64,000 nt of DNA. It comes from Portulaca oleracea. Its lineage: Eukaryota; Streptophyta; Magnoliopsida; Caryophyllales; Portulacaceae. A model generated the notes under the pieces. That model worked only from the letters and a program-made list of their open reading frames with translations, was not told the DNA's origin and did not search any database. Shown piece by piece: positions 41,922 through 53,300 of this stretch (the stretch's first letter is position 1; the number at the start of each line of letters is the position of its first letter). The translations under genes and the position numbers were made by a program. The stretch is taken from NCBI GenBank assembly GCA_029582165.1, contig CM055891.1, positions 33,334,832 through 33,398,831 on the forward strand, read 5' to 3'.

Positions 41922-44110
41922 ATCGATCAATCCAAGTGAATTTCGCCCTATTCTGAATGTCACTATCTGTGTGTAATTTTGATCTGCATTGCGTCTGTAT
42001 ATGCATTTACTAAATGATTTTCAGTTGATCCAAAGTGAAGATCGCCCCGTTCTAAATGTTAGTAGTTTTGTGTAATTGGATGTGCATTGTGTATATGCAT
42101 TTACTAAGAGTCTAAGACACTGATCTTCAGAAGATGCTGTTATTAAGCTACTTAGCCTAAATCCTAAAGGGCCTGTCTTTGTGTTTAGCTTGTGTATAAA
42201 TGAGCAAAAAGTGCACTTTGTTTTAGAGAATGTTTCTATTACAAAACAACATTATTTTTCTCATAGTATTTTTCATTACAAGTCTAATAATAACACTTTT
42301 CAATATTCCTTGGCCCGACTTGTTTGACCTTATGAAGTCCCGACCCATTGCCACCCTGCGGAGTAGGAAACTGCTGATTGGCAATTTGGCATGCCAACGA
42401 ATCAGGACTCAGGCATGCCATGGCGCGTACAGTCAGTCGACTATCAAAACCCAATATTCGGACGAAATGAAAAATAAAGGATGATTAGATTAAGGGGTAA
42501 TTAAGTAGCTAATTAGCGATAAAATTAAGTCGTGATTAGAGAAGTTGAATTCATGGGTTATATTGATGGTTCAACCAAATCTGGCCCCTTTGTGGTAATA
42601 ATGTCTCAATCAAAGTGTTTGTTGCTTGTGAATCAATATTTTAGCTTCACATTGAAATCATGATTGGATAGATATCAGTTTGAACGTGTACGTCGTCATT
42701 AAAGAAAAAAGAGAAGCCCTTTCGCAAGCATTAACCAATGTGCAAAATCTTATACATCTCAATTAATTAACCAATCAATTCAAGTTTCCTTTTCTAACAT
42801 CACCCCCAAGAGAAATGACAATTTAGACCCTATATGTTCGTTAGCTAATAGAGATCTGATTTAATGGATGATTTGTGTGTTCATTTCAATACAAAATTTC
42901 AATATCCTCATTCACACACTACAATGCAGGAACAACAAATAAAAATGTTTTCTTGTAGGGTTCGGGTCTTATCGGGTATTCGGTCAAAAATCCCAAACCC
43001 GGACCATGATCGAATTTTAATTCAGACAAAATGATCAGTCCTGAACCCGAATGACCGAATTTAATTTTTTGTCAAAACTAAAAATTAATTGAATACTAGA
43101 TTTTTTGACCAAATATGACTAGTTGAACGAATTTGACCGAATTACCGAACTTGATCAAATACGAAATTTGAGCATCTTTACCTGAGTTATTAACACTATC
43201 TTCATAATCGATTCGGTCAACCCTAACCCGGATAGACCGAATCTAAATTTTAACCAAAATCCGGTCAACCCGAACCCAATTTAAATTCGGTCATGACCTT
43301 ATGACCAAATTTTGAATTCAGTCAAAAAATCATGTCTGGAACCCGATTTTTTCGGGTCGGACAAATTCGATCATTCGGGTCGGTCAAACTTTTGTCACCC
43401 CTAAAAAAAACATCAGACAAACTCTAAACACTTTGACAATTGATTTCTTAACATACGCAATGTCCTAGCATAGGATGACACGAAACTACTATTATTAGGT
43501 TTGTAATAAAAGATACTATTTTATGAGTATGAACTCTATGAAAAACATTCGACCCTGAAATATTTTAATACGTGACAGATAAATCGAACCATGAAAACAG
43601 AGGATGTCAAGAAAACAAGCACCGACGTATATGGTGGTTGAATATACAAATTGTATGAAAGATTTGCAGGATTCGACAGTTGAGGCCAACAACGATCTCA
43701 CTACTACCATACCATGACCCCAACTAACATGCCACAGGAAGATCTGGATCTGATGAAGCTCCAAAAAAACAAAGAAAATGTCATCATAATAAAAGAAAAC
43801 AGGAGTAGAGTGCATGACAAACATGCATGGATAAATAAAAACTGCAACCAAATCAATAGTTTTCAGTCTGAAACGTTCATAATTTGGCTGCATATATCAT
43901 ATATGCCCTAATATTTTCAGGGAGCCCTATATTTACGCTTACGCTATCTTTGACCTTTCCTGAATACCCACCTCTCCTTCCCCCTCTTTCTCCTCCCATA
44001 AATAAACCCCACCTTATCCCTTCTTTTTCCTCATAATAATAACATAACGATACATCATATTCCAAGTCATAACATTTTCTCCATTTTACTCTTCTGCAAA
44101 ATTTCTAGCT
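41922..44110. other. Intergenic region, with a dispersed repeat
   Basis: No gene is seen. The first part is the 3' region of the receptor gene, with two related segments (GATCAATCCAAGTGAATTTCGCCC at 41925; GATCCAAAGTGAAGATCGCCCC at 42028), a local duplication of about 100 bp. The last 100 bp is the PPA leader. Confidence 0.6.
42950..43405. repeat. GGGTTCGGGT-type dispersed repeat
   Basis: It runs from GTAGGGTTCGGGTCTTATCGG to TTTTGTCACCCCTAAAAAAAA. It is dense in CGGTCAA, AACCCGAA and TTGACCGAAT words on both strands. The TGTCACCCCTA end mirrors the AGGGATGACAAA start of the insert in ATG1 intron 12. Confidence 0.55.
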
Positions 44111-46690
44111 ATGGGTGAGAATGCAGGAACCGAGGCGGCTTGCCAATCCCCGAACCGGTCGGCCCGTTTGAACGAGCGGATCCTTTCGTCTCTATCCAGG
44201 CGGTCCGTTGCTGCTCACCCCTGGCATGATCTTGAGATTGGTATGTATATCCATGCAATTTAGTCATTCATTTATTTTATTTATGCGGGTGAATTGTCCT
44301 GTCCCACCCATTGGATCCCTATACAAAATTTAGACCCCGCGGGTATGTCTGTATAGACGCGTGTTTTTCTTTACTGGGTTTTCATTCCGAACATGTTCAT
44401 AATCTGGATAGTTGAAAAACGATTATGTTCTTCAGGCCCTGTTCTTTTCTGCGATTGGCAAACTGCGGTGCCACAGCTTACCGCAGTTTGCCACAACCCG
44501 CCGTTTACTGCAAATCATTACTTTTCTCTCTCCTCACTTTTCTCATCTACTTTTTAAATCTTCTTTCCTCATCTACCCCACATACCAATAACCTACCACA
44601 ATTCCACCATACCCGCTACAATTCCACCACATCTCACCACACCATTCCGCAAAATACCGCATAAAAGAACAGGGCCTTAGATTGTAATGGACTAAACTAA
44701 ATGTCTTTCAACTATCGAGATCATCCTGCTTCTTTTATATGGAGTTGTAGGTAGCAATGATTTCTAAATATTGGGTACGTTGGAACCAGCCTCTAAATTG
44801 TAAAATTTTGGGGTAAAACTACCATACCCGACCCCTCCATACCTCGCTTGGGCAGGATTTCGGAGCATTGGTTTTGGTTTTCGTTACTAGCAAAAGAACA
44901 TTGTGAAAACTGCTTAAGATGTTTGAAATTCTGGCTACAGGACCTGAAGCACCAAAGACAGTCAACTGTGTAAGTCTCTTAGCTTCCTTCTTTTATCAAG
45001 GAATAAAATGACTGGTTTAAATCTTGTCTGAGCATATGATAATGTGGTTTAAACTGGGGCTAATTTTGGTGGGGTTCGAAACAGGTGATTGAGATCACTA
45101 AAGGAAGCAAGGTGAAGTATGAACTTGACAAGAAGACAGGAATGATTAAGGTAAATCTACAGCTCACAAACATGACCATGTCAATACATTTCAACGACAC
45201 TAAACCGAGCAACTTTTGCCCCCCTTCTGAAACTTCTTCAGGTGGACCGGATTCTGTATTCGTCGGTTGTCTACCCTCACAACTATGGCTTCATACCCCG
45301 TACGTTGTGCGATGACAATGATCCTCTCGACGTCTTGGTCCTCATGCAGGTGACCTCAATTCTCTCATAAGCTTGCAGAAACTCAAGTCCTACTTGCTCA
45401 ACTTAAGATCATCACAGCAATAAGTCAATAACCCCTTGGTCCCCGATACCACCAAAAGATAGACCGGCAATTCGGTCCTTCAACAGGGTTTGGGTTGGGT
45501 CATTCTGGTTGGGTCAGGTTTGAATTGGGTCATTTCATCGGTTCGATTTTGAGTCACCTTAGTTTTAGTCAAATGAGCTCACCTTGTGAAAATGAGTAGA
45601 TTAATCGACATTTGAGTTTAGGTCGGGCTGGTTTCAGGTGGGTCATTCTAGTCGGGTCAGTTTGAATAGTCCGCAACTCACCGAGTGTAAATCCTGCTTA
45701 GACGGGGTATTTACGATACTAACTTGACGGGTACTTTTGGTTATGACAGGAACCAGTCCTGCCGGGTTGTTTTTTGAGGATAAGGGCCATTGGACTAATG
45801 CCCATGATTGATCAGGTACAATTTCATCCATTCTGCATGACTCTCAGTTTACAGCCTAACCCTAATACCTTTTTCGATGGTTAATTGGCTACCCTACATT
45901 GTCAACTTTGAATATTATCATACACTCATCATGCAACAGGGCGAGGCCGATGACAAGATCATAGCAGTATGTGTTGATGATCCAGAGTACAAGTTTTACA
46001 CTGACATCAAGGAGCTTCCTCCCCATCGACTAGCAGAAATCCGACGTTTCTTCGAGGACTGTATCCTTAAAAACAGCACAAAAAGGGACCCAAGTTCGGG
46101 ATTCTGTTTTCTTTCGGAGTTTTGAGTGTATTGTTTCCTTTAACTAACACACAGACAAGAAGAATGAGCATAAGGAAGTTGCTGTCAATGATTTTCTGCC
46201 GTCGCACGCAGCCTTCGAGGGCATCCAGCATGCTATGTAAGCAACCCATCACATACCCCAGTCCTCCTCATTCTTAGGGCTGTCAAAAATCTATCCGGCC
46301 TGAATACCTGGTTCAGTCCTACCCAGAAAAAACCCGGAATGGTCATAGATCTTTCCTCTGAATTTTGACATTGACCCACTTGACTGAAAACACCGACACA
46401 ATATTTAGGCATTGTTCGAATTGTTTGACCCTAAACATACCCAAAAAAATCGGGTATTGAACATCACTCAAGCTTTCATCAGGACCTGAAATGAACCAAA
46501 CCCGAATTATTTTGACAGCCCTATTTATTTCCAATGTGGGTCCCGCTAAGCGCTAGTAGAGGATATCAGGATATCTAAATGTAGGCAGTTAGAGGCTTAT
46601 TTTACTCCATTTCATAATGAGTTTTTCAATGGATGCATGGTGAACAGGGACCTGTATGCCGAATACATAGTGCACACCCTACAAAGATAG
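44111..46690 (+). CDS. PPA: Soluble inorganic pyrophosphatase
   Basis: Eight exons: 44111-44240, 44941-44969, 45085-45150, 45242-45349, 45750-45815, 45940-46060, 46155-46236, 46648-46690, giving 214 residues, the usual size of plant cytosolic family I enzymes. Motifs are [36 protein letters not shown], the metal-binding signature [12 protein letters not shown], and [12 protein letters not shown]. It hydrolyses pyrophosphate to phosphate with magnesium, pulling biosynthetic reactions forward. The N-terminus has no strong organelle signal. MITEs sit in introns 1 and 7, and a GGGTTGGGTC-rich insert in intron 4 (45480-45680). It converges on DCL1. Confidence 0.95.
44435..44676. mobile_element. 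Tourist-like MITE (copy 3 of 4) in PPA intron 1
   Basis: Ends GGCCCTGTTCTTTTCTGCG and AAAAGAACAGGGCC are inverted and near perfect. The flanks TCA and TTA fit a mutated 3-bp TNA duplication. It runs in the opposite sense to 13902-14145 and shares its interior. Confidence 0.8.
46275..46523. mobile_element. MITE with TAGGGCTGTCAA ends in PPA intron 7
   Basis: It begins TAGGGCTGTCAAAAATCTA and ends ATTATTTTGACAGCCCTA, an inverted repeat of about 16 bp. The interior has CCCGAA and AACCCGG words like the GGGTC-type inserts. No clear target duplication. Confidence 0.65.
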
Positions 46691-47374
46691 ATCAAATGGG
46701 ACAGAGGAGTCAGCAACCCAAAGTCCACACCATTTCGAGAGTAACTCTCCTAGCTTTCGGCATTTCTGAACAGCCTTTTTGTCAGACTTGGTTTTATATA
46801 TTTGCCTCCTCATAGAAAGAAAAAGAATCTAAAACTAAAAGTTCTCCGATGCAGCCACCCACAGCCCTAAGAGAACAAGAGTAGTCTATATTACTTACTG
46901 TTTATATCGTTCTGTTTTTATGAAGTGTTAAATCTTGGATAACACTTCAACTTCCGAATTATTGCAAAGGATTCAAGTTAGATCCTTAGTTGACATATCT
47001 TGTAATATGTGTAGTTCAAGAAAATGTGTTCATTGTTCAATAAAATTCAATCAATCATATTCTGAAAAGGAGAAGAAACAGAACACAAGGGGTGAATGGA
47101 CATCAAACAGAATCCTTGAAACTCAGAGCAATACTCGATTTGTTTTCGATATTTATACCTTATAACAAAATTCCACAGGTTGAAAGAATACATACATAAG
47201 AATGGTACAGTTAACGGGTCATCGGTCAACTACAGTAGCCGACGTGCCTTAAATGAACATATTTTACAACATATTACAACAAGAAAGAGTAAAAAAACCG
47301 TCGTTTTTCAGTTGAATGCATAGATTAGAGGGTATCAGTATTCAAAAGCAAACTAATCTATCTCCACACTGAAA
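46691..47374. other. Tail-to-tail gap between PPA and DCL1
   Basis: No gene is seen. The stop codons of PPA (+) and DCL1 (-) are 684 bp apart. It holds both 3' untranslated regions, including the PPA AATAAA at 47039. Confidence 0.7.
47039..47044 (+). terminator. Candidate PPA poly(A) signal
   Basis: AATAAA in TGTTCAATAAAATTC, 348 nt after the PPA stop codon. Transcripts ending here would stop about 330 nt short of the DCL1 coding end. Confidence 0.4.
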
Positions 47375-50300
47375 TCACGCGTACCATTTATTTATAAGTT
47401 CCAACAGGAGAGCGGCAGCAGAATCTTTAGCCTTCTTAACACTCGGCATGGGCTCTCCGATACATTCATCGGTCCAACCCTTGTCAGTGGTATTGACTCG
47501 AACTGCAAATGTAAATCTCTTTGCATGGGCTGGACCGCCTTCGTTCACACACCTAACCAAACTCAAAATGTCAGAACTTGTACTACGTTTTCAGATGTTA
47601 CATTTCAGATGTTATGTCGGGTTCTTTATTTATTTTTTACTTTTTTTTACGGACATCACTGACCTGTAGAGTGGCATGGGCCAGTTTCTGCGCAAACAAA
47701 TATCGTTGAGTGTTTGCCTGGTGAATGTCTGCACACTGTTGTTTTTCTTCTTCCCGCTCTCGTTCGCTTTAGCTTTAGCCTCGGCCTCTGCCTCGGCTTC
47801 TGCTGCTTCCTTCTCCTTAAGAGCTAGCAGGGCGTTACGCGCGGCCAACTTTTGGGCCATTTTTTTCTGCGAATTTTGAGCCACTCCTATCTGAACACCA
47901 TCAACATAAACTTCGACAGTGGCCACGTTTCCACTGCGACTGGCCTTATACTCTAGCCCTTCAGCCTGTTGCTGGCATCGTTCTTGTAGTTCTCGCACGG
48001 GATGCATTGGAAGTGTTTCTGGAGTAACCATCGGTTGCAACAAAGGCTCAAACACCTAAGTCAATCAATCGGGACACGAATGAGTTTAACGCCTCGAACT
48101 CAAACACCGTAGATAAATGAATAGTGTTACTTACTCTCCAAACAACAGCAGTGTCACGGCCGCTGTCAAGAAAAATGGCCCCGGCAATCGACTCAACAAT
48201 GTCACCAAGGACTTTGGGAGCCTTGCAATCTCCTAAGCCAAAGGAGTTGAAACCCGGTTTGGAGAACTCCTCTTTAACCGCCTTCACAAAATCGCATATC
48301 TACAAAACCAAACACGGGTCGAATTGAATCGAATGAATGGATAACGCAATTCAACTGAAGAAACAGATTTCTGAAACAAGGGCTACAAATGAAAGAAACC
48401 TGCTTCTCAAGGGCGGTAGATCCATGCCGTAGGTGCACATGAAGCTTGTGTTTGACAGCGACCCGGGCAAAATTCTCATTATTAACAGCTGCAGCACGCA
48501 GATCCGTCAAACGGCCAGGTGGCAAATCTGTGTACTTGAAGAAAAGGTGCCGAGTAATAAGATGATCCAACACAGCATCGCCTACAAACTCCAGCCTTTG
48601 GTAGCACGATATCCCAGAAGATGGTCGGGAAGCGTGAGTAATCGCCTCCACCAACAGGGTCCGGTCTCTGAACTGAATTTTCAGAGACCCTTCTAGGGCG
48701 TCGAAATTCACACTCCTAAGAACACCCTCTGGAACACTGGTCGGCCTCTTTGGATTCTCAATCTCCTCGGGATCAAATTCTATGTCAATCCCGATCCACT
48801 TCATGAGATGGTTCGCAGCGCTCTTTCCACCTTCGACGTAGTAAACTCCAATCAGGGCTTCGACAACGTCCGCCAATGTCTTGCTAGAGAGAACCCTGTA
48901 AGAACTTGAATCACCCTCGACTTCACCATCTTCCATTTCATCATCGTCATCAAAGTTGTCGGGGTCTCTTTCTTGATCTTGACCGGTCTTTGCCTTTGGT
49001 GCCGGTTTTTCCGGGTCAAAGAGGGACGAGTCATCCTCCTTGACATCCTCATCAAACACGGGGAGAACACCAGGGGCGGCCCACCGAGAGGGAGCAAACC
49101 GGTCCGCTTGGATGTACGACTGAAGCCCTTTGTTCAGAGCGTGGTGGTACAGGACCATATTGCTCACCATTTGCTGCCTCATTCGCGTGAGCTGGCCCTC
49201 GTGTTTTTGCGGGTATTTCAGGAAAAGATATCTGCTAACAACCCATTTCAGATAGGCGTCACCCAGAAGCTCTGCTCTTTCATAACAGAATGTCTCCTGA
49301 CATGATGCCGCAGTCAATGCTTCCAGAATCTGCAAAAACCGAGCATATACTCCATAGTGAACAATCTTAATTTTACGCGTCAATGGGACCCAAAAAAAAA
49401 ACTCACATTTTACAAACACAAACCTTGGAAGCAGGGACGGGGTACTTGATGATGTTCTTAAGCTCGATTGCAAGCAACATGCTCTCCACCCGTCTCATTA
49501 TCGATGGCAGTCTCTGTGCACCTCGGACAAGTGTCCCGGGAAGTGGATGCACAAAGCACAATTCAGCAGGTAGAAACACGTAATAAGTCTTGTCGAGGTT
49601 CTCCTCGGACTCACCTTCAGTTTCTACACAGACAAAGCGTGTTAGTTCATTCCTCCAGACACATCAGGAAGAGATTACAGAAAGTCGACTTCATACCATC
49701 TGTATGTTCAAATCTCGGAGAAAGGAGATTTTTGCAATATGACACACCGCGTCCTCTAAGTAAAGGTTGCCGCTTGTATACCAAGTCGACCCCATACCTG
49801 GTTGGTAACATGCAATTAAGACATCAAAGGCGGTCCATTAGAAAAATAAAGTTACTGTTAGGGGGGAAAAATGAGGCATACTTTTGCTTGTAATAGTCCG
49901 CATAGGAACTATACTCCAGAGGACCAAGATAGCCTTCCTTCCTAGGGAACGAGTTCTCCGCAGTCATCTCATAACGGACCGAATCGACATAAAACCGCTT
50001 CCCAGAATGAGCAGCAGTCACAACTTTCCCGACCAAATCTTCCGCGTCAATACACGTATCGGCCAAGACCAATTTGCCCTTGGGCAATTCTAGGGCACCG
50101 TTGGAGGCGTAATCCCTATTAGGGACCAATCCGGCTGCTCTGACAACGTCATACTGTGCAACCGCCCCTCTGATACCGTAAGTAGGGTGAGACTTCTGTC
50201 CAAACGCCATGCCATAACGGAGTTTACCAAACCCGTACTCCCTTCTATCCCCACCGAGACTCCGCTCGTTTGTTCCCAAGTATACGTCGGGCCGAGCCCT

Positions 50301-53300
50301 CTGTAGGGGATTCTTCCATGAATCGGTCTTTGTTATATTGTCAATAAGACTCCAGTTAATTTCTCCTAGAGGATCTAAAGATTTATCGCCAACCACAGGG
50401 ACAAACAAGTAAGCCTTTGCAGTATCCCATGGAGTTGTGTGAGGTTCAACATCTACGTCCAATACAATGCTCATCAACCTCACGTGGAAACTCTTCAAGG
50501 ACGCTAGCTGCCCATGATAAAAAAATAATATTAATAATAATGAAGTTAGTCCAAGAGCAACGAGCACAAGAAGAAATAATGGTGCGTTTGATTGATAAAC
50601 TTTTCCAAGTTGACAAACTTTCCCATGTTTGGTTTTACATAATACATAGGAAAGTTTTGACGTGGGACCCACTATTTTCCTCACAACCTCAGGAAAAGGT
50701 TTCCCAAAGGGGGGCTAGGGGAAGTTTTTCCTGGGAAGTCTTTCTCGAGAAACTACCAAACGCAACATAAAGGATTTTGACGAGAAGAAAATTATGAGAA
50801 CCTGGCTTTCTGTGACGTCTATTGAACCCTTAAAGACGAGAGATACTTTACTCTTCATGGTTCGAGCGATAAAGAGATCCATCGACATCGATAACACCTA
50901 ATTTTTTTAAAAAAGAAAGTATGTAAGTGAAGTTTTAGAGATGGGTAAATGATATTTGATCTAGATGCTTGAGCAAAATAAAATGTCACGCATGTACCTC
51001 TGCATCCAGCTCATTGCCAAAAAGCACCGCAAAATCTGAAACCTGGGTCAAGAATGGATCCTTTGTATACCCAATGTTTTCCCATTTCACAGTGTACATA
51101 TAAAGATGAAATGTTTTGGAATTGTCACACTCATCTCTTCCAGACAATATCCAATCCCCCTACAAAGTCATAACCAAAGCAAGTCACAAAGTATGTACAA
51201 AACCTCATTTTAGCTCCCGGGGAAAGGATACAATATCAGGATGCATTAAATTCTAAACCCTACTGCTATACAAGATAAATAACAAAAAAGCACGAACAAT
51301 GTTGAAAAATACTAACCCGAAGGATGGAGGCTATGCCTTCAGGATAAAACTCTCTGTGTCTTGCAGTTCCCGGGAGAGGTTCTCCTTCATCATTCTGCTC
51401 GGCCTTTTCACCGTCTTCTCCGGCTCCTTTGTCAGGCAAAAGCATGTCCGTAAAAGCCCCCATCTCATGCAGCTTCTTGCAAGCAGCCAGGCAGACGGCC
51501 TGTACATAAAAATCACGGGCCGACACATTAATACATTCAACATAAAGGAAGTCTTAGGATATCGATACAATTGAAATAACAAACTGAACCTGCTGAGCAA
51601 GACGCATTGAACTGCAAATTGGGCCCTCGAGTTTCTCAAATGGAGCATTACAAGGGAGTTGAAGCCTACAAGAATACTCGGTTGAACCCCCGGGTTTTTC
51701 GTGCCGCTCCATGATAAATTCAGGGCGGAGTATTGAATATCTGAATCAAACATGCCGGTAAACACACGTTAGCGTTTCAATCAAGACATCTTTACATAGC
51801 AAGTCGCCACCAAGAGCCGGGAAAAGAGAAAAAAGAAAAAAGGAAACTTGACCTGTCACCGGGTAGCTGTGAGCAGTAAAAATGGACAAGACCTACTGCG
51901 GAGTTCAAGCTCACAGTAGCGCCCGTTGAAGCGACTTGATAAACAGAACCGGGACCTGCATCTGCTGATATTAGCCTCGAAGTACCCTTGAGATGGCTCA
52001 CATCGGTCCTCTCGATCGCTTCTCTACGTAAAGTTTCTTCACTGTTCCTAGCATTCCTCAAAAACGTCTCATGCGACACATTCCCCCTAATCAGAAGATA
52101 AAAAGCAATCAAATAACGGTCTTCTCTCAACTTTCGACTGTCTCCAAAAAGGGCATATCAAAATACGTAAATACATGAATAAATAAAGGAAAATCAAACG
52201 CCCATTCGCTAGCTACCTCTCAGACATCAAGATGTAATCAGATCCCGGCTTTCTTGCACGGCCCCTTGACTGAATGTAAGCTAAAACTGTCTTTGCAAGA
52301 TCGAAGCGGATGACTACATTACATTGCCTAATATCAAGCCCTTCCTCGGCCACACTTGTAGCAACCAACAAAGTTACACGGCCATCTCGGAATTTGGCAA
52401 TTGTATCTTGCATTTGAGACGTCCTCATTTCCTGACTGTTATTGTTCCCGATCAAACTCGCACACTTGATAAAACCCAACGAAGGAAGCTCGGCGAACAC
52501 CTGCGTTTCAAACAAGAAGCAAGAATGTAACTTCAGGCATTGCGTAAAAGAGTCAAAACATTAAACCAACGAAAACTTAAACTGAAAAAGGTAAGGCTAT
52601 CAAGTACTGAACCTTAGGAAGAACCAAAGCAGCCACAACTCTCTCAACGAAGATAATTGCACGAAAGTCATCCGTATGCTGATACTTCATAAGCACTTTT
52701 ACCAGGGATTGAACCTTCGGGGTGACTTTTCCATCAGCTACGGCAGCTCCGATGATGACATCAACATGCTCTCCGCCAGAGGCAACTGTGCCATGGGTAC
52801 ATATCACACAAATTTTGCAATTTAGAGAGATCGGTTCCAATTGACTCGAGAATTAGAAATCGTTCATTACCTACTACTCCATGGAAAGGAAGCATAGGAG
52901 GTTTAATGAAGCATTTTTCTTTGGTAATAACCATTAACGTCAACTATGGCAATACCGGTCCAACATTTTGGTGCATCAATTTCCTTTTATGAGTACATCA
53001 TTGCCCAATTTGGTGCAACGTGTTGGTGAATATAATCATATAACTTACATTCAAAACCAAAACTTACGGATAATGCACGTACAAATTAACAACGATATCT
53101 TAACTCACCATGACAATCAGGAAGCTCTCCCTCCTCAATATCATCTACACAACCATCTTGAAGGCTGCCGTTATCTCCCATCGTAGTATCTGCATCCTTG
53201 TTAGAAGCAGCAGCGCCCTCTGACAGATGGCACTGTAACAGTGTGACCACTTTGCTCAAATAAGATTCTTGAAACTTAACATCGAGCTGATAATTCGCCC

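Noticed and set aside
47676..47879. Plus-strand Ala/Ser-rich frame
   Set aside because: Antisense of the DCL1 AEAEAEAKAKA linker.
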